This document shows, piece after piece, positions 12,159-22,705 of a stretch of 64,000 bases of DNA. Each line of letters starts with the position of its first letter. Position 1 is the stretch's first letter. Below the pieces are notes generated by a model, which was not told the DNA's origin, made no database searches, and saw only the letters and a program-made list of their open reading frames with translations. The position numbers were made by a program, and so were the translations under genes. Source of the DNA: Adenophora triphylla var. japonica (lineage: Eukaryota > Streptophyta > Magnoliopsida > Asterales > Campanulaceae); the NCBI GenBank assembly GCA_022495995.1, contig JAFEMH010003612.1:1-64000 (forward strand), written 5' to 3'.

Positions 12159-13314
12159 TTGGCCAAAATAAGTTGAAACTGGAAAAAGTAAAAATTGGGA
12201 TGTCTTTTTAAGACTTTAAACTGATCCCATGATTTTTTGGAGAATTTTTGGTTTGAGATTTGGTACTCAAAAAACCTTTTGAAGTTGAGAAGTCACTTCT
12301 GCCAGAAGAAAATGGCAGCAGACACCTGATTTTGAAATGGATTCAAGGGTCCTAAAACTTCATAATCTGGATGAACTCAGAGAATGAAAGTTTCTCTAGA
12401 CTCCTTGAATAAACTTTGTGTGAAAGAAATTTCCATTTTGGAGAAGATTTGAGGGGTCAAAACCTTCTGGAAACCTCAGATATGAGATCTGGATTCCCAG
12501 AAGTTGATGAACTAGCATCTGCAAGAAAAATTGAAAAGAGGAGTTTTACTCACCCAAAAATAAGGTAAAAATATGTCTGGAAAGCTCTTGATGTTGGCTA
12601 CAAAAAGTGTTTTGTAGTCAACACCAAATTCCAAGTTCATCTGTGTCCAAAAATTAAGACCATGGACTGAGGTCTGAGAAAATTGCTACTGGACAGCAAC
12701 TTCTCAAGAAAGAAAATATGATTTAAAGGGGTTTTGCATCCATGCTTGTCCCCATTTCCCTAGGTTTTGGTTAGTGATCACTAGACATTGTAGTGGTGAA
12801 TCAACTATACCAAACCATCCTTGGGGTACATTAGGACTAAACATTTCATTTGCTTGGGGAGGGGGATTTTACCCTTTGAAATCAAGATTTAGTGCTTGAA
12901 AATGGTTTTTTAGGGTTTTGAAAGTGCATTTTGCAAGTAAGAAAGAAAAGCTTTGAAAATAATGTTGATCTTTGTAGAAGATCATCCATGGAGATGGTCT
13001 TCCATGGTGATCTTCTTAGATCTAGAGAAAAAGATGAAAGAACTACATTTTGTAGTTTGAAGATGCATGCATGGATGAGATTTAGGGTTAGGAAGAGGAG
13101 GGTTTACCAATCTTCCTTGTGTTCTTGAGTGTTTGGCTTGAGTGTATGAGTGTTTAGGGATTTAATATGAGAGTGAGTGGATGAGTATGAGTTGGGAAAG
13201 ATTGGAAAGAAAAAGGTGACAATTCTTGAGAATTCTCACTGTTTTCTCTCTATATTTCGCCAGAACTTCGTTGCTATTGTGTTCTTCCTCCTTATTTTTT
13301 GTGATTTGGAGGGC

Positions 13315-13330
13315 TCAATTTATAGCCCTC
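13315..13330 (-). promoter_or_regulatory. LTR TATA box
   Basis: On the minus strand 'GGGCTATAAATTGAGCCC' gives a TATA box framed by inverted GGGCT/AGCCC. Transcription would start about 30 bases lower and run left into gag. Confidence 0.55.
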
Positions 13331-13630
13331 TGAAAATGCAAAGGTATCCGCGCGGACAAGGTCGGCGGCGTGCCTTTGTTCATTAATTACGGCTTCGGCC
13401 TTGGACAAGAAGAATAATCTTTTCAAAATTCAAATTGACCAGCCAGTTTTTGTTTCCAGCATTGCTATATTTGGTTTTCTTCATTTGTTTTTCTTTTTTG
13501 AGATTCTTTTTAAGGTTTAACCTTAAATAACAATGCCCATTTTACCCTCACTTTGTTAGGAAAGTTAGGATAGTTAGGAATGTTAGTAATTGTTATAACT
13601 TTCGTTAATTTTATAACGAAAATTCTAACA

Positions 13631-14277
13631 AGCTCAAATTGGAGCACTTACACACCCGTACATTCATCTCCTTGACCATCACCGCCCAGCAATCCACCAC
13701 CTACTACCACAACCACCGCCATCAGTCCTCCACAACCACCAAGCACCACTCATTCAAAATCCACATTTTCAGGAAATCTCAAACAAGAAAGGTATAACAG
13801 ACACCAAAAAACAACAAAATTTCGTCTCAATTTAACCCAACAACAAACAATGCTTATGGAAATTAAAATAACACAACCCAGATTTGAAATCACTCAATCC
13901 AGATCTAAAATCAACAATGCATGCCTTGCTATCCTTCTCAAAATCTTAATATACTGAGCTTCAAATGATGGACCCAAATCAGATCTGAAATTTTGAAATT
14001 GAAAGTTTCAAATTTGGGATTCCATTTTCGGATGAAAACTTTGGGTTACAAAAATTTATGAAATTGAAAATTTCGAATTTTGGGTTCCACTTCAACATCA
14101 TGAATTTGGGGGAGAGGTTGGCGGTATGGTGTGGCAGGGTTGGGCTGAGGGAGGGCGGAGGTGAGGCAGGGTTGGGGGAGGGGGCGGTGACGGAGCTGCT
14201 GAAACAGAGGATATGCTTTGAAGAAGATGAAATGGTGTTGCTGTTTTTGTTTTTCTCAGTTTTTTGTTTTTTTTAAA
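13631..14277. other. Flank of the LTR, no gene seen
   Basis: C/A-rich then G-rich sequence. A 72-codon open frame at 14058-14276 is low complexity and has no recognisable domain. I see nothing to annotate as a gene. Confidence 0.4.
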
Positions 14278-14455
14278 GATTTACGTTAAAAATTAATTAA
14301 TTTTTTTTTTAAAATACTTTTTTGCTTTAAAAATACAATTTTTTATATTTATATTTATTTTACAAGATTTGCGTTAAAAATTAATTAATTTTTTTAAAAT
14401 AAAATACTATTTTCTTTAAAAATTCAATTTTTTTTATATTTATAACATTTATTTT
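14278..14455. repeat. 88 bp tandem duplication, A/T-rich
   Basis: 'gatttacgttaaaaattaa' at 14278 recurs as 'gatttgcgttaaaaattaa' at 14366, and the following A/T-rich sequence aligns over the whole 88 bp period. Confidence 0.75.
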
Positions 14456-14499
14456 AACATATTTTAAAAATTATAAAAAAAATTACAGCCTTTCGAATT

Positions 14500-14773
14500 C
14501 TCCCTCTGTCCCATTACAAAGAGGAAAGTTACTGTTCACGCGTAGATTTAGGAAAAAAATAATGATATAAATGTTGTGAGTGTAAAAGTAAAATATGAGA
14601 GAGAATGAGTGGAGGGAATAGTAAATTATAATGGTGTTGTGAGTATTAAAATAATGTAGGAGAGAGAATGAGTAGAGGGAATAGTGATAAAAACTTTCCT
14701 TTTTAGGAAGTGTGTTGCTTGTAATGGGACGCCCAAAAAGGAAAGTGTGTTGCTTGTAATGGGACGGAGGGAG
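14500..14773. mobile_element. Stowaway-type MITE
   Basis: Begins CTCCCTCTGTCCC and ends GGGACGGAGGGAG, the Stowaway (Tc1/mariner) terminal inverted repeat. TA follows on the right; the left TA has decayed. Internally it holds two copies of 'gagagaatgagt(g/a)gaggg'. It is closely related to the element at 63522-63803. Confidence 0.85.
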
Positions 14774-15289
14774 TATATATTTTCAAAAAATATTATTTTT
14801 AAAAAAATATTTTGTAACGGTCATCAATTTTTAAAAATTTACATTTCAGCCCTTAATAACTAATTTGCTTTTCAATTTAGTCCAAAATTCGTCACTTAAC
14901 TGACTTTTCTAACAAAATTCGTCAAAAAGCCCTTAATTGACGAAAAATTTAGATATTGAGCCCTGATTTGACGAAAATTAGATAAGGGGCCCCTAACCGA
15001 CACTGCCCCCTATACTTCAGGCCCTAAATTGTCATTTGCCCTAATTAAATCTCATAAGGATACTTCATTTAGTCCCTAGACCTGAGATTATCATGACCTT
15101 ACATATGATGAAAGTCATGTTTGATTTTAGTCAAACGATATCTTAACACGATATTTATAAAGGCTAATTTTGGCATGATCGGATTCATGATGAGAATGGT
15201 GATAAGTCAAGATGGAATTTGTTCCTCGAAAGAGAGATGTTTTGCTTTGGCCCCTCGATGAGTACTAATTAATTTGTCTCCAAAACTAA
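14774..15289. other. A/T-rich intergenic sequence, no gene seen
   Basis: Contains several loosely repeated 'aattcgtca' / 'aattgacg' blocks at 14885-14975, but no ORF or recognised element. Confidence 0.5.
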
Positions 15290-15291
15290 TA

Positions 15292-15718
15292 CTCCCTCCG
15301 TCCCGCACTCAAGAGTCCTACTTTCCCTTTTGGTCCATTCCGTATCAAGAGTCCCTTTTCATAAATGGCAAGTTTTTGAATATATTTATACTTTTATAAT
15401 TTAATATATTTACAAAAAAATCATTCATTATACCCTTATAAAGTTAACATATTTAAAAAAAAAAAAAATCAATCATTAACTTACTATTCCTCCCACTCAT
15501 TCTCTCTCCTATTAAAAAATCAATCATTAACTACTATTTCCTACCCCATATTACAAAAAAATCATTCATTATACCCTAATAAAGTTAACATATTTTAAAA
15601 AAAAATCAATCATTAACTACTATTTCCTATCCCACATTTAACTTTTATTCATTTTTAAAAAAAAATTCTAAAGAAGCGTGAAATCCCCCCGAGGACCCTT
15701 GGTCTGGGACGGAGGGAG
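15292..15718. mobile_element. Stowaway-type MITE with TA duplication
   Basis: Starts CTCCCTCCGTCCC and ends GGGACGGAGGGAG, with TA at 15290-15291 and 15719-15720. 427 bp, longer than usual because 'aaaaaatcattcattatacc' and 'actattcctcccactcattc' blocks recur inside it. It encodes no protein. Confidence 0.9.
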
Positions 15719-15758
15719 TATCATATTTTGAGGGACGGAGGGAGTATCATATTTTGAG
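15706..15758. repeat. Duplicated MITE terminus
   Basis: 'gggacggagggagta' plus 'tcatattttgag' occurs twice in tandem: the first copy closes the MITE and the second lies directly outside it (15733 onward). Confidence 0.85.
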
Positions 15759-16550
15759 ACGTAGGCACTAACATTACAAACATTAACTTTTGAAACGAAT
15801 GAATTAGTACTATTTTTTAAATATTCATTGGGATAAAGAAATATTCATTGAGATGAATAAAGTAATGTTCATTTTTTTGGATAAAAAATGTAGTATTATT
15901 TTTTGGTTATTCATTTTGAATTTTGAGCCGAAAGTAATATTAATTTTTGAAATGAAGAAAATAATTTTTTTATAGAAATACATTTTTAAAGTATTTATTT
16001 GAGTCGGAAAAAATAATATTCCCTATTAATTTCCTTTATTAAAACATACTGTATTTTTTATATTATTATGTTGTAATTTAAAGTGAGAGGGAGAAATATT
16101 TTTTTTTTGTGTGTGTGGGTACAAACCTTCGGAAGGCCGTTGAAATGTTAATTTAAACTCTTTACAAAAGAGAGTTTAAATTTTAGTTTTTTTAATATTA
16201 TAAATAATAAAATTATATTGAACAAATTTAAAGTTGCTATATCGTGTATCGAGTTTAAAAAAACTTGTTATATCGTGTAGCGAGTTTCAAAAAAATGATT
16301 ATTTTGAACAATAGTGAGAAAGATTTATTATTTTCAAAATTATAAAATTAATTGACAAGTTTCCTAGAAAATCCGTCCCTTATTTACCAATAAACAAACT
16401 GGAAATCCGATACCAAAAGGTAAAAAAATTCACTTTCCGAGAAAATACACTTTAATTATTTCTATAGGTGAACAAAGGAAATTTCTTTGCATCTTCCCGC
16501 CATAAATGCTTTCCTAGTAAGGTCCCATTTCATGTTATTCAAATCTTCAC
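15759..16550. other. Intergenic A/T-rich region upstream of the CML gene
   Basis: Repeated 'tattcattgagat' and 'tattcattttga' motifs occur at 15820-15910, and a decayed palindrome relic is listed separately. Otherwise nothing recognisable. The last few hundred bases presumably hold the CML promoter. Confidence 0.5.
16225..16310. repeat. Decayed relic of the element A palindrome/terminus
   Basis: 'tatcgtgtatcgagttt' and 'tatatcgtgtagcgagtttc' are followed by 'aaaaaaatgattattttgaa'. The same order occurs in the terminal repeat of MULE A (palindrome arm GTGTAGCGAGTTTC, then aaaaaagaggacattttggg). It is too diverged for exact ends. Confidence 0.55.
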
Positions 16551-16557
16551 TATAAAA
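16551..16557 (+). promoter_or_regulatory. TATA box of the CML gene
   Basis: TATAAAA lies 60 bp before the ATG and leaves a short A-rich 5' leader, typical spacing for a compact plant gene. Confidence 0.7.
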
Positions 16558-16610
16558 GTTCCCTTCTACCCTTCTCTAATTCTTGCACCAAAAATTTAAT
16601 TTAATTTTCC

Positions 16611-17164
16611 ATGGCAATTGCCAAGCCAACAAAATGGTTCTCTATTAAGCTACCTTTCATCCATCTTCCTTCTCCAAAATCGCACAAATCTCCGACCCCT
16701 CCTCCTCTTTCACCAAAAACTACCACAAACGACGATAAGTTTTTACAAGTTTTTCGCTTCTTTGATAGTGATAATGATGGTAAGATTTCAACGGAAGAAT
16801 TAAGGGCTTACTTCATGTCCATTGGTGAGACCTTATCTTACGACAAGGTTCAAAGGGTGGTGACTGAGTTTGATTTAAATGGTGATAACTCGTTAGAGTT
16901 TAACGAATTCGTTAAATTGATGGACAAAAATAGTACTAACGGTCATGATGAAGATGTGGAGGATGATGATCTTAGGAAAGCTTTTGAGATGTTTGAAGTT
17001 GAAAAGGGGTGTGGATGCATCACACCTAAGGGTTTACGACAAGTTTTGAAACGTCTAGGGGCGATGAGAAAACGGATGAAGAATGTGAGGCCATGATCCG
17101 TGTGTTTGATCTTGATGGGAATGGTGTGCTTGATTTCCATGAATTCCAGAAGATGATGACCTAA
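16611..17164 (+). pseudogene. Calmodulin-like EF-hand protein (CML38-like), frameshifted near the 3' end
   Basis: Intronless small Ca2+ sensor of about 184 codons. After a proline/serine-rich N-terminus come EF-hand 1 (loop DSDNDGKISTEE, residues 52-63) and EF-hand 2 (DLNGDNSLEFNE, 88-99). A degenerate third loop follows (EVEKGCGCITPK, 129-140) without the acidic ligands, as usual in CML38/39-type proteins. The fourth hand (DLDGNGVLDFHE, then FQKMM and stop at 17162-17164) is in another frame. The switch occurs at the GGGG run about 17058-17061, and without it the frame ends early at 17096 after 161 residues. One missing base, or two extra, would explain it; either a sequencing error or a real mutation. 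The start is the first ATG after a TATA box. Loop residues are seen; subfamily is inferred. Confidence 0.8.
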
Positions 17165-17489
17165 ATATAATGAGTTTGATCTTAACGGATTATACATGAA
17201 ATAATTTCACTTTTTAATCTTTTATTTATTTTTTGTTTAATGGTGGTTTGTTCTGATCAATGCACCTCAATTGCTTCTTCTTATGTCGCAAATAACAAAA
17301 TTGCATTTATTATTCTCATCATTATAAAAATAAAAAATAAAAAAATATTCGCATTATTAGAAGTGAAAATAAATTTAGAGCAATTTCAACAAGCTACAAA
17401 TAAATTTGAAATAACATTTAATAAATATTGACTTGTCAAAGGTACTTCTTTCCGCCTCAAAATAAATGTCCAATTTCATTCTACATCAA
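17165..17489. other. CML 3' flank, no gene seen
   Basis: A/T-rich sequence with 'aataaa'-like signals near 17220-17340. No coding signal. Confidence 0.5.
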
Positions 17490-18540
17490 CCACAAATTCA
17501 GTATATATGCATCAACCGATTGGCTATCGTAATTCTCATTATCCGGATCACGTGTGCTTGTTGAAAAAGTCTCTTTATGGTCTTAAGCAAGCTCCTCGAG
17601 CTTGGTATAAGAAGGTTTGCGACTTTGTCTATACTATTGGCTTTACTAATAGTCGGTCAGATAATTCTCTATTTATTTATCACCGTAATGGACAGACTGC
17701 CTACATACTTCTTTACGTTGATGATATTATTTTAACTGCTTCTAATGATGCTCTTCGTAAGTCTATCATGTCACTTCTTAACTCCGAGTTTGCAATGAAA
17801 GACTTGGGGCATTTGAGCTATTTTTTGGGTATAGCAGTGGTTCATTCGGAAAAGGGTCTATTTCTGTCTCAACGGAAATACACGGAAGAGATTATTAGTC
17901 GCGCGGGCATGTCCTCGTGCAAGTCTGCAGCTACTCCTGTTGATACGAAGTCCAAGCTAAGTGCTACTTCGTCTGTTCCGTTTGATGATCCTTTCTTATA
18001 TCGTAGTCTTGCGGGTGCCTTACAGTATCTTACTTTCGCAAGGCCCGATATAAGTCTAGTGGTGAAGTCGAGTACCGTGGTGTTGTCAATATTATCTCCG
18101 AATCATGCTAGTTACGGAATCTACTTTTAGAACTTCATTGTCTAATTGCCAAAGCTACGTTGGTATATTGTGATAACGTAAACGCCATTTATCTTTCCGG
18201 TAATCCAGTTCAACATCAGCGGACTAAGCACATAGAAATGGATATTCATTTTGTCCGAGAGAAGGTGGCTTGGAGGTCAAGTTCGTGTGTTGCATGTCCC
18301 ATCTCGATTTCAAATTGCGGATATTTTGACGAAGGGATACCACTCGTTTTATTTGAAGAATTTCGGACCAGTCTAAACGTCCAACTTCCTCCCGTTTCGA
18401 CTGTGGGGGAGTGAGAGAATTAATAGAATATATGATAGAATATTCGGCTAGTTTTGTATATATCAAGTTATATTTAGGTGATTGTATTTATCATTAATAG
18501 CTATGTATTAGGATCCCTTGATTGTAGTGATTGGTAGGAC
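17490..18540 (+). mobile_element. Truncated Ty1/Copia retrotransposon (RT, RNase H, LTR stub)
   Basis: A 5'-truncated pol is followed by the polypurine tract 'gtgggggag' (18403-18411) and a partial 3' LTR starting TGAGAGAATTAATAG. The LTR is cut off at about 18540, where the tandem array begins. No 5' LTR, gag or integrase remains. Confidence 0.85.
17507..18417 (+). pseudogene. Copia reverse transcriptase-RNase H (internally deleted)
   Basis: The open part 17507-18130 shows RT motifs 'CLLKKSLYGLKQAPRAWYKK', the catalytic 'LLYVDDIILT' and 'MKDLGHLSYFLGI'. After 'TFARPDIS' about 110 codons are missing. The sequence resumes in another frame at the 'EYRGV' part of RNase H, meets a stop, and continues as 'LVYCDNVNAIYLSGNPVQHQ' and 'RTKHIEMDIHFVREKVA'. 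One more shift follows before the conserved C-terminus 'PPVSTVGE'. RT would copy the element RNA into DNA; this copy cannot. The closest recognisable group is Ale/Retrofit-like, a tentative call. Confidence 0.9.
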
Positions 18541-21166
18541 CAAATCTACTATATATAATAGCAAATGTTTTTCAAGCTCCTAGAAAACTCCAAGTGGCAC
18601 AATATCATTGGCCAATTTTTTCCTCATCCACCAATCACAAACATCCATTTGAAATTCAATATGTAAATGATTCTAATTTCAAATTTAAAATATCATATCA
18701 AATAGTTTTATTTATTCAAAAATAAATTAAAAAATATTAAAAAAATAAATGCTATTGTCCGTCCCTCTTTTTTTCTATTATATATTTTCATTTCTTTATA
18801 AAATATTAACTTTTTTGATATAACTTTTTATAAAAAATATCCCTACTATATAACATCTCAAATCTACTATATATAATAGCCAAAGTTTTTCAAACTCCTA
18901 GAAAACTTCAAGTGGCACAATATTATTGGCCAATTTTTCCCTCATCCACCAATCACAATCATCCATTTGAAATTCAATATGTAAATGATTCTAATTTCAA
19001 ATTTAAAATATCATATCAAATAGTTTTATTTATTCAAAAATAAATTAAAAAAAATTAAAAAAATAAATGCTATTGTCCATCCCTCTTTTTTTCTATTATA
19101 TATTTTCATTTCTTTAAAATATATTAACTTTTTATAAAAAATATCCCCACTAAATAACATCTCAAATCTACTATATATAATAGCAAAAGTTTTTCAAGCT
19201 CCTAAAAAACTCCAAGTGGCACAATATCATTGACCAATCTTTCCCTCATCCACCAATCACAATCATCCATTTGAAATTCAATAGGTAAATGATTCTAATT
19301 TCAAATTTAATACATCATATCAAATAGTTTTATTTATTCAAAAATAAATTAAAAAAAATTAAAAAAGTAAGTGCTATTGTCCGTCCCTCTTTTTTTCTAT
19401 TATATATTGTCATTTCTTTAAAAAATATTAACTTTTTTGATATAACTTTTTATAAAAAAATATCCCTTCTAAATAACATCTCAAATCTACTATATATAAT
19501 AGCAAAAGTTTTTCAAGCTCCTAGAAAACTCCATGTGGCACAATATCATTCGCCAATCTTTCCCTCATCCACCAATCACAATCATCCATTTAAAATTCAA
19601 TATGTTAATGATTCTAATTTCAAATTTAAAATATCAACAAATAGATTTATTTATTCAAAAATAAAATAAAAAAGTAAATGCTATTGTCCGTCCCTCTTTT
19701 TTTCTATTATATACTTTCATTTCTTAAAAAAATATTAACTTTTTTAAATAACTTTTTATAAAAAATATCCCTACTAAATAACATCTCAAATCTACTATAT
19801 ATAATAGCAAAAGTTTTTCAAGCTCCTAAACTTCAAGTGGCACAATATCATTGGCCAATCTTTACCTCATCAACCAATCACAATCATTCATTTGAAATTC
19901 AATATGTAAATGATTCTAATTTCAAATTTAAAATATCATATCAAATAGTTTTATTTATTCAAAAATAAAATAAAAACGTAAATGCTATTGTCCGTCCCTC
20001 TTTTTTCTATTATATACTTTCATTTCTTTAAAAAATATTAACTTTTTTGAATAACTTTTTATAAAAAATATCCCTACTAAATAACATCATATCAAATAGT
20101 TTTATTTATTCAAAAATAAATTAAAAAAAGTAAATGTTATTATCCGTCCCTCTTTTTTTCTATTTTATACTTTCATTTTTTTTTAAATATAAACTTTTTA
20201 TAAAAAAAAACCCTACTAAATAAAATCTCTAATCTACTATATATAATAGCAAATATTTTTCAAGCTCCTAGAAAACTCCAAAAAGCACAATATCATTGAC
20301 CAATTTTTCCCTCATCCACCAATCACAATCATGGATTTGAAATTCAATATGTAAATGATTCTAATTTCAAATTTGAAATATCATATTAAATAGTTTTATT
20401 TATTCAAAAAAAAATTAAAAAAAATTGAAAAAAAAATGCTATTGTCCGTCCCTCTTTTTTTCTATTATATATTTTCATTTCTTTAAAAAATATTAACTTA
20501 TTTGATATAACTTTTTATAAAAAATATCCCTACTAAATAACATCTCAAATCTACTATATATAATAGCAAAAGTTTTTCAAGCTCCTAAAAAACTCCAAGT
20601 GGCACAATATCATTGGCCAATCGTTCCCTCATCCACCAATCACAATCATCCATTTGAAATTCAATATGTAAATGATTCTAATTTCAATTTTAATACATCA
20701 TATCAAATAGTTTTATTTATTCAAAAATAAATTAAAAAAGTAAATGTTATTATCCGTCCCTCTTTTTTTCTATTTTATACTTTCATTTTTTTTTTAAATA
20801 TTAACTTTTTATAAAAAAAAAATCCCTACTAAATAACATCTCAAATCTACTATATATAATAGCAAATGTTTTTCAAGCTCTTAGAAAACTCCCAGTGACA
20901 CAATATCATTAGCCAATTTTTCCCTCATCCACCAATCACAATCATCCATTTGAAATTAAATATGTAAATGATTCTAATTTCAAATTTAAAATATCATATC
21001 AAATAGTTTTATTTATTCAAAAATAAATTTAAAAAAATTAAAAAAATAAATGCTATTGTCCGTTCCTCTTTTTTTCTATTATATATTTTCATTTCTTTAA
21101 AAAATATTAACTTTTTTGATATAACTTTTTATAAAAAATATCCCTACTAAATAACATCTCAAATCT
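18541..21166. repeat. Tandem array of ~305-320 bp A/T-rich monomers (left part)
   Basis: Monomers start 'caaatctactatatataata' at about 18541, 18859, 19163, 19482, 19787, 20230, 20546 and 20842. Conserved blocks follow: 'tttttcaagctcctagaaaa', 'aagtggcacaatatcattgg', 'caccaatcacaatcatcc', 'ttcaatatgtaaatgattc', 'attgtccgtccctc' and 'ccctactaaataacatctc'. The interval 19787-20230 is longer because of a partial extra copy (from about 20085). The last copy stops at 21166, where MULE A is inserted. No protein is encoded. 'TCTACTATA' at the monomer start resembles a Helitron 5' end, so this could be tandem non-autonomous Helitrons or a satellite. Confidence 0.9.
21157..21166. repeat. 10-bp target duplication of MULE A, left
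   Basis: TCTCAAATCT, repeated at 26607-26616. Every array monomer has the uninterrupted form TCTCAAATCTACTATATA. Confidence 0.9.
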
Positions 21167-21256
21167 GATTTTTTTCCCAAATAATCCCGTTTTACTTTTT
21201 TATTTACGAAAATGACTTACTGTTCAAACTATTTCCCAAAATGTCCTCTTTTTTGA

Positions 21257-21442
21257 AACTCGCTACACCGTGTAGCGAGTTTGACTAGGGTTGGTCAAAA
21301 CTCGCTACACCGTGTAGCGAGTTTAGGGTGATTAATTACGGCCGTTGGGAAAATTAATTAGGTCATTTAATTAAACTAAACTCGCTACACCGTGTAGCGA
21401 GTTTTGACCAGAAGTCAAACTCGCTACACCGTGTAGCGAGTT
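21257..21442. repeat. Four copies of a 25-bp palindrome, left end of MULE A
   Basis: Arms AACTCGCTACAC and GTGTAGCGAGTT around a single C, at 21257-21281, 21299-21323, 21379-21403 and 21418-21442. Each is perfect. The first three lie in the TIR, the fourth just inside it. Each could form a 12-bp-stem hairpin or bind a dimeric protein. Confidence 0.95.
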
Positions 21443-21567
21443 CAATTTATTCCAAACTCCTACATAACCCCCTCCGTCCGTCCCAACAAAACTTACCATT
21501 CTCTTCTTCCTTTCTCAGCCTAGTTCTCCCTTTTCTTTCTTTCTTTGTTAAATCTATCTCTCTCATA

Positions 21568-22418
21568 ATGGATCCATCAAAACCCCGTTGGTATCGTGGA
21601 CGAAAACCTCTTCCAGTACAACCCGGTCAAACCTCCAATCGCCTATCTAATCTCTCTCAAATTGAACGAGAGTTTCAATCTCCACCGTCTCCACCGCCTC
21701 AAACTGAACGAGAGAGATCTCCACCGCGTCATATCATACCTGGTCCCGCTGGTGAAGCACAGTTAGCCATGCGTCGGCATCACACCGGAAAAGCTCATGT
21801 CTCTCGGGGACCCCGCTCGCCGACCCAAGAGGCAATACGTAGAAAGCTTTTTTCTCTTTTTTCTTTTTTGAAGAGCCGGAGGGACGATGATGAATTCCTG
21901 TGGCAAAGCTTGGCTTTCGCAATGGATTATCTCACCGGAGAGGGTACATTTTATCCGTTGAAAATGATCAAGGAGAAATGCAAACAACATGAAAGGGTGG
22001 AACATGTATAATATTTTACATTAATTATAGTTAAGGTTGAAATTTACAATTAATTGGTCATAATATTTTTGTTCTATTAGGTTGTGGTTGTTGTCAAGAA
22101 GTTCACACCAACTGAGAATGGCTCTTTTCACGTGATTTTGAAGGATCCTACTGACACTATTGAAGCTTACTTAGGTGACAAAGTGCTTAAGCAAACTGAG
22201 GGCGGAAGTGACATTGGTGAAGGTCTTTGTTACGATACTTACTCAGGTATGAAATATTTTCCTTAACATTACACTCCCTAAATATATCCTTACCTTTTTG
22301 TTCTAAATGTTTTGTTTTGTTCATCTATTAGGTTGTTGTTTGGGCCATATCACGCTCAAAAAAATTACTTAACATTGTTCCTTCCAATGTTTGTAAGGTC
22401 TTCCCTAAGGATTGTTAA
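21568..22418 (+). CDS. HROB-like OB-fold protein, possibly captured gene fragment
   Basis: Three putative exons: 21568-22005, 22081-22246 and 22333-22418, with GT/AG introns. The N-terminal half is proline/arginine-rich and disordered, then 'WQSLAFAMDYLTGEGTFYPL'. Exon 2 holds 'VVVVVKKFTPTENGSFHVI' and 'LKDPTDTIEAYLGDKVL', the OB-fold characteristic of HROB/C17orf53-type homologous recombination proteins ('ITLKDPTGTI.A..H.KV'). Exon 3, in its best frame, ends 'LNIVPSNVCKVFPKDC'. HROB homologues help load the MCM8-MCM9 helicase; whether this short version does anything is unknown. The phase between exons 2 and 3 is not clean, so the model or the gene may be broken. It lies inside MULE A close to its left TIR, as expected for transduplicated host sequence. 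Confidence 0.55.
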
Positions 22419-22487
22419 TTTCATCTTTGGACATGTATTATTTGAATTTATGTCGGATTTAATATGTACCTGAATTTATGTACTATT

Positions 22488-22705
22488 TTTCTATGTGACC
22501 GGAATGTGGTCACTGAATTTATTTATTTATGTAAGATTTCCTATGTGGCCGGGATGTGGCCACTAACTTGACAATATTTATTTTTTGTGATTTTATGTAG
22601 ATTTCCTATGTGGCCGGGATGTGGCCACTAACTCTAAAATATTTATTTTTTGTAATTTTATGTAAGATTTCCTATGTGGCCGGGATGTGGCCACTAACTC
22701 AAAAT
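22488..22705. repeat. Four tandem units with a GTGGCC...GGCCAC core
   Basis: 'cctatgtggccgggatgtgg' followed by 'ccacta' recurs at about 22541, 22609 and 22671, with a diverged copy at 22490. Spacers of 40-50 bp are A/T-rich. Lies between the OB-fold and PMD genes, where the two convergent transcripts would end. Confidence 0.85.

Larger units (their letters stand above)
1..13630 (-). mobile_element. Decayed Tat/Ogre-like Ty3/Gypsy retrotransposon, left end outside window
   Basis: Read on the minus strand the order is 5' LTR (11900-13630), primer-binding site, leader, gag, protease, a scrap of RT, integrase core, tandem repeats, and an antisense ORF. This order, the DNGS-type protease and the antisense ORF between pol and the 3' LTR fit the Tat lineage (Ogre/Retand group). 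All reading frames are broken by stops and small indels, so it is inactive. No second LTR is recognisable at the left, so the element probably runs past base 1 or has lost that LTR. Lineage assignment is by recognition of motifs, not by alignment. Confidence 0.75.
11900..13630 (-). repeat. 5' LTR of the left Tat/Ogre element
   Basis: Runs from TGTAACGATGG to TTCTAACA, giving the TG...CA ends of an LTR, about 1731 bp. Its inner end abuts the primer-binding site. It contains a minus-strand TATA box, and near 12040-12110 the block 'ggttcggaggtcatgttacg' and 'ttagtgtgcacccagacg', which resembles the LTR end shared by Tat elements. The five bases beyond the outer end are AGCTC; no partner duplication is visible. 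Boundaries are inferred without the second LTR. Confidence 0.6.
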
